Assembly (NCBI GenBank): GCA_025965815.1 | Contig: JAOPWF010000811.1 | Span: 1-9,261, forward strand | Source of the DNA: Mycobacterium sp. | GTDB taxonomy: Bacteria; Actinomycetota; Actinomycetes; Mycobacteriales; Mycobacteriaceae | DNA length: 9,261 bases | Direction: 5' to 3' | In this document: in pieces, positions 7,411 through 9,261 of the stretch | Layout: each line of letters opens with the position of its first letter | Position numbering within the stretch: position 1 is the first letter of the stretch | Program-made: the position numbers and the translations under genes | The notes under the pieces: generated by a model | The model's input: only the letters and a program-made list of their open reading frames with translations | Told to the model about the DNA's origin: nothing | Database searches by the model: none

Positions 7411-7445
7411 GTAGCATTCTGCGACGCTCTGTAACAGAGTGCTAC
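7411..7445. promoter_or_regulatory. 11-bp inverted repeat, candidate antitoxin operator
   Basis: GTAGCATTCTG at 7411-7421 pairs with CAGAGTGCTAC at 7435-7445 with one mismatch in eleven, around a 13-base spacer. A smaller perfect hairpin, CTCTG-TAA-CAGAG (7427-7439), shares the right arm. The repeat ends 17 bases before the antitoxin ATG. Type II toxin-antitoxin operons are usually repressed by their own antitoxin at such palindromes; that this one is the site is inference. Confidence 0.55.
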
Positions 7446-7462
7446 AAAGTGGAACGGGAGTC

Positions 7463-7852
7463 ATGTCGGACGTTGCCGATCGTGTGACCCGTTTTGCCGC
7501 CGACCTGGTCGACAGTGCGGCGGCGGAGGGTGCCCGCCAGAGCCGCTCCGCTAAGCAGCAACTCGACCATTGGGCCCGCGTCGGGCGGGCGGTGTCCAGC
7601 CAGCACACCGCGTCTCGACGCCGGGTCGAAGCCGCGCTCGCCGGCGAGCTCGCGATGAGCGAACTTTCTGTCGAGGAGGGCGTGGTGTTCAACGCCGAGA
7701 TCTCCGCGGCGATCGAAGAGAGCCTGGCGCGCACCTATTACGGCGACGTGCTCGCGGCGCGCGGTGTCACCACGGTCGCCTTGAACGACGCCGGAGAAAT
7801 CGTCGAGCATCGTCCCGACGGCACCTCGGTCGTCCTGTCGGATCACCGCTGA
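7463..7852 (+). CDS. ParD-like antitoxin of a type II toxin-antitoxin pair
   Basis: Small protein of 129 residues, proposed DNA-binding antitoxin. The N-terminal part VTRFAADLVDSAAAEGARQS (8-27), continuing RSAKQQLDHWARVGR (28-42), matches the pattern of ParD-like/ribbon-helix-helix antitoxins: a short strand, then helices with RS-x(2)-QQ-x-x-HW-x-R-x-GR. The C-terminal half contains an acidic helical stretch (EGVVFNAEISAAIEESLART, about 73-92) and the short turn NDAGEIVEHRPDG, likely the toxin-neutralising region. The start is ATG 7463 with GGAACGGGAG just upstream; a GTG at 7439 is in frame but lies inside the inverted repeat. The zeta-type toxin gene begins 31 bases after its stop. I recall a similar gene pair in M. 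tuberculosis (Rv0367c/Rv0366c), not checked here. Confidence 0.75.
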   Translation: MSDVADRVTRFAADLVDSAAAEGARQSRSAKQQLDHWARVGRAVSSQHTASRRRVEAALAGELAMSELSVEEGVVFNAEISAAIEESLARTYYGDVLAARGVTTVALNDAGEIVEHRPDGTSVVLSDHR

Positions 7853-7883
7853 CCGCCGGTCACCTCGGTATCCCCGTCGCGCG

Positions 7884-8462
7884 GTGAACCGACTCGATCT
7901 GGTTGTCGGACCCAACGGCGCCGGCAAGTCGACCTTCGTTGAGTTGAGCTTGGCGCCACTGCTTCCCGGAAGCGTCTTCGTCAACGCCGACGAGATCGCC
8001 AGGCAACGGTGGCCCGATGATCCCGCGTCGCACGCTTACGAGGCCGCCGCCGTCGCTGCCGACACCAGGTCGAGGCTCATCGAGCTAGGCAGGCCGTTCA
8101 TCGCCGAGACAGTGTTCTCGCACCCTTCCAAGCTGGACCTCATTGGCGCCGCCAACGCCAACGGCTACACCCTGGTCCTGCACGTTCTGCCCATCCCCGA
8201 GGACCTCGCCGTGGAGCGCGTCAAACACCGCGTGAGAGCCGGCGGCCACCAGGTACCGGAGGCCAACATCCGGGAGTGGCACCGCCTGCTTTGGGCCCTT
8301 GTCGCCGAAGCCATACTCCAGTGCGACACCGCGACCGTCTACGACAACTCCCGGCTCGCCGGACCACGGATCGTCGCCCAGATGAGCGGCGGGGACGCCA
8401 CCGGCTCCCCCACCTGGCCGGCGTGGACGCCAGATCCCCTTCGATCACGCTGGCCGAGTTGA
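7884..8462 (+). CDS. Zeta-type toxin, P-loop kinase
   Basis: Cytosolic P-loop kinase of the zeta toxin family, 192 residues. Classic zeta/PezT toxins phosphorylate UDP-N-acetylglucosamine and thereby block cell-wall precursor synthesis. This shorter branch (COG4185-like) may use another substrate. Walker A GPNGAGKST is at residues 9-17. N34-A-D36-E-I is the substrate-side acidic motif, and FIAETVFSHPSK at 72-83 holds the Glu75 region. RVKHRVRAGGHQVPEANIR is the arginine-rich lid/phosphate-binding segment, and ATVYDNS precedes the last strand. The ending WPAWTPDPL-RSRWP is the usual C-terminus, so the gene looks complete. The start is GTG 7884, set by the P-loop position; no strong ribosome site is seen, so expression may depend on the upstream antitoxin gene. 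Lethal activity is not shown by sequence alone. Confidence 0.85.
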   Translation: MNRLDLVVGPNGAGKSTFVELSLAPLLPGSVFVNADEIARQRWPDDPASHAYEAAAVAADTRSRLIELGRPFIAETVFSHPSKLDLIGAANANGYTLVLHVLPIPEDLAVERVKHRVRAGGHQVPEANIREWHRLLWALVAEAILQCDTATVYDNSRLAGPRIVAQMSGGDATGSPTWPAWTPDPLRSRWPS

Positions 8463-8684
8463 CTCGGCGGGGGACGCGTCCGCTGGACGCACTCTGCCAA
8501 CACGTGTGAATAAGCTTGGAGCTCATGACTTTTCGTCTGCGCTAGTCAGCCTCACTCTAATAGCAGGATCGGACCAGCGTGTTGGTCTCTCGCTCGATCA
8601 CCAGTACGACCCTCACTGACGACCTCCAACAGATCGCGGACAAACTGACAGGAACCGATGGAGACCAGCATCGGCGCCACACAG

Positions 8685-8711
8685 GTAGTCAACTACTCGC
8701 GCTATAGCGCG
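8685..8711. repeat. Two adjacent palindromes, one of 14 bp perfect
   Basis: CGCGCTATAGCGCG at 8698-8711 is a perfect 14-base palindrome. One base upstream, GTAGT (8685-8689) and ACTAC (8692-8696) form a second inverted repeat around CA. The pair could be a dimer-binding operator or a recombinase/nickase target. No protein in the window is known to bind it. Confidence 0.6.
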
Positions 8712-8744
8712 GTCGCCGTCTTACATTTGCGTCCATCACTAGAC

Positions 8745-8800
8745 GGCCCGCCATCCTTTGGGGGGACTTGGGGGTGGCGGGCCCCACCATTCTGTTTTTT
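8745..8800 (+). terminator. Long G-rich hairpin followed by T6, terminator or small RNA
   Basis: GGCCCGCCA at 8745-8753 pairs perfectly with TGGCGGGCC at 8775-8783. Pairing can extend inward with TCC/GGG and G-T pairs, enclosing a G-rich loop that contains two runs of five or six G. Six T follow at 8795-8800, eleven bases after the stem, farther than in a classic intrinsic terminator. TACATT at 8722-8727 upstream fits a TANNNT -10, so the hairpin could also be most of a short transcript (about 8734-8800). The direction is + because the T-tract is on that side. Confidence 0.4.
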
Positions 8801-8928
8801 CGCATCGCGGGAGAGGACACCTGCCACGACGGAGGGTCCGGAGCCAGCCCGTCCGGTGATTACACCCCCAACCCCTGCTTGCACCGTCGCCCGTCATCCT
8901 TCTTGGGTGCCGGGCCGACCGCTGCGCC

Positions 8929-8940
8929 TACCCTGGCGTG
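8929..8940 (+). promoter_or_regulatory. Leaderless-type -10 element
   Basis: TACCCT at 8929-8934 fits TANNNT and ends exactly six bases before the ATG at 8941, the spacing expected when transcription starts on the A of the start codon. Leaderless mRNAs of this layout are common in mycobacteria. It supports the ORF start at 8941, although the ORF appears broken. Confidence 0.45.
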
Positions 8941-9170
8941 ATGCCCGCCATTGGCCAGCTGGTCCGTTCCACGACCGGCGAGTGGTTCACGCAGCCACCT
9001 GCGCAGCGCCCCAATGGTCATTAGGCTCGGGACTGGGCCGGGTGCTGCTAGGTCACCAGCCGCGCAGTTGCGTTGGCAGAGCCGGCGACGGAGGCCCGGG
9101 TCTACTGAGGAGGCCAGGGGCTACTGATTCATCTCCACGTCACCCCGCCACTAGCACGGGCCGGCAGTAG
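8941..9170 (+). pseudogene. Probable frameshifted small ORF, uncharacterised
   Basis: From ATG 8941 the frame reads MPAIGQLVRSTTGEWFTQPP then AQRPNGH and stops at the TAG 9022-9024. A second frame passes through the same point (TGG TCA TTA GGC, from about 9015) and continues SLGSGLGRVLLGHQPRSCVG to a TAG at 9168-9170. The join PNGH/SLGSGLGRVLLGH reads like one protein interrupted by an indel near 9020. From memory, mycobacteria have short proteins with a WFT-PP-QRCPNGH opening, in which the Cys before PNGH would be a metal ligand; it is missing here. The start is supported by the leaderless-type -10. The second half loses sense after about 9075, so further decay is likely. The function is unknown, and the 26-residue first frame could instead be a genuine short peptide. 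Confidence 0.35.
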
Positions 9171-9223
9171 GCACATAAGTCCGGCCGTATCGTCGGATAG
9201 CCGCATGCGGGACAGATGCTCAC
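9140..9223 (-). CDS. Very small four-cysteine zinc-ribbon ORF, or C-terminus of a longer gene
   Basis: On the - strand, GTG 9223 to the TGA at 9140-9142 encodes 27 residues: MSICPACGYPTIRPDLCAYC then RPVLVAG. Cys4-x2-Cys7 and Cys17-x2-Cys20 form a compact zinc-ribbon/knuckle, and CPACGYPT with LCAYC strongly suggests selection on a real protein. GGGGCGG about seven bases upstream could serve as a ribosome site. The frame stays open upstream to the window edge (VLGDPTAVGADQ before the GTG), so the gene could instead be the tail of a larger protein beginning beyond 9261. It converges with the broken ORF at 8941-9170 and overlaps its decayed end. Role unknown; such ribbons bind nucleic acid or proteins. 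Confidence 0.45.
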   Translation of the reverse strand: MSICPACGYPTIRPDLCAYCRPVLVAG

Positions 9224-9261
9224 TTGGTCCGCCCCAACAGCGGTCGGGTCGCCGAGTACCG

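Larger units (their letters stand above)
8463..8940. other. Long stretch with no convincing gene
   Basis: Between the toxin stop and the ORF at 8941 the bases show mixed coding bias and stops in all frames. The best short frame (GTG 8579 to TAG 8705-8707, 42 residues) starts MLVSRSITSTTLTDDLQQIA and has no recognisable domain; its stop falls inside a palindrome, so I do not call it a gene. The stretch contains the palindromes at 8685-8711 and the hairpin at 8745-8800, listed separately. It looks like eroded accessory DNA or a regulatory/RNA region. Confidence 0.5.

Noticed and set aside
8579..8707. 42-codon + strand ORF starting GTG, with an AGGA eleven bases upstream
   Set aside because: No recognisable motif, weak start context, and its stop lies within the 14-bp palindrome. 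Kept only as a note.
8658..9170. 170-codon + strand open frame covering the hairpin and the small ORF
   Set aside because: Its first two thirds show no domain and pass through the hairpin and G-runs; only its last part, after about 9015, resembles a continuation of the broken small gene.

Overview
The window is GC-rich DNA with GTG and ATG starts, a Tat-exported lipoprotein, two families typical of coenzyme F420 users, and a candidate leaderless promoter of the TANNNT type. Together these point to an actinobacterium, most likely Mycobacterium/Mycolicibacterium or a close relative. This assignment is inference; there is no rRNA or other marker gene in view.

Left third (1-3812, + strand): a PotABCD-type ABC importer, probably for polyamines or a related cationic compound. 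The order is ATPase (5' end outside the window), Tat/lipobox solute-binding protein, and two permeases whose genes overlap by ATGA. The spacing is tight enough for a single operon.

Middle (3813-7212): a decayed, frameshifted ArsR-type regulator on the - strand, then an LLM-class (luciferase-like) F420-type oxidoreductase on the + strand behind a promoter region with nested palindromes. Next, on the - strand, come a short Ddn-like deazaflavin reductase and an RhtA-like EamA exporter. The exporter is divergent from a LysR regulator, and the shared 50-65 bp intergenic region carries a 7-bp-armed dyad that looks like the LysR operator. The LLM and Ddn-like genes converge, and their stop codons share the four bases TTAA.

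Right third (7213-9261): an accessory-looking region. It opens with a toxin-antitoxin pair, a ParD-like antitoxin followed by a zeta-type P-loop kinase toxin. Upstream are a plausible -35/-10 and a near-perfect 11-bp inverted repeat that may be the autoregulatory operator. Beyond the toxin lie about 800 bases with little coding signal. They hold a 14-bp perfect palindrome, a G-rich long hairpin followed by six T (terminator or small RNA), a leaderless-start ORF that appears frameshifted, and, on the - strand at the edge, a very small four-cysteine zinc-ribbon ORF.

No CRISPR array, tRNA, rRNA, insertion sequence or integrase was found. I do not see a wholly new multi-gene system. The least explained material is the operator and partner type of the toxin-antitoxin pair and the structured tract at 8680-9223.
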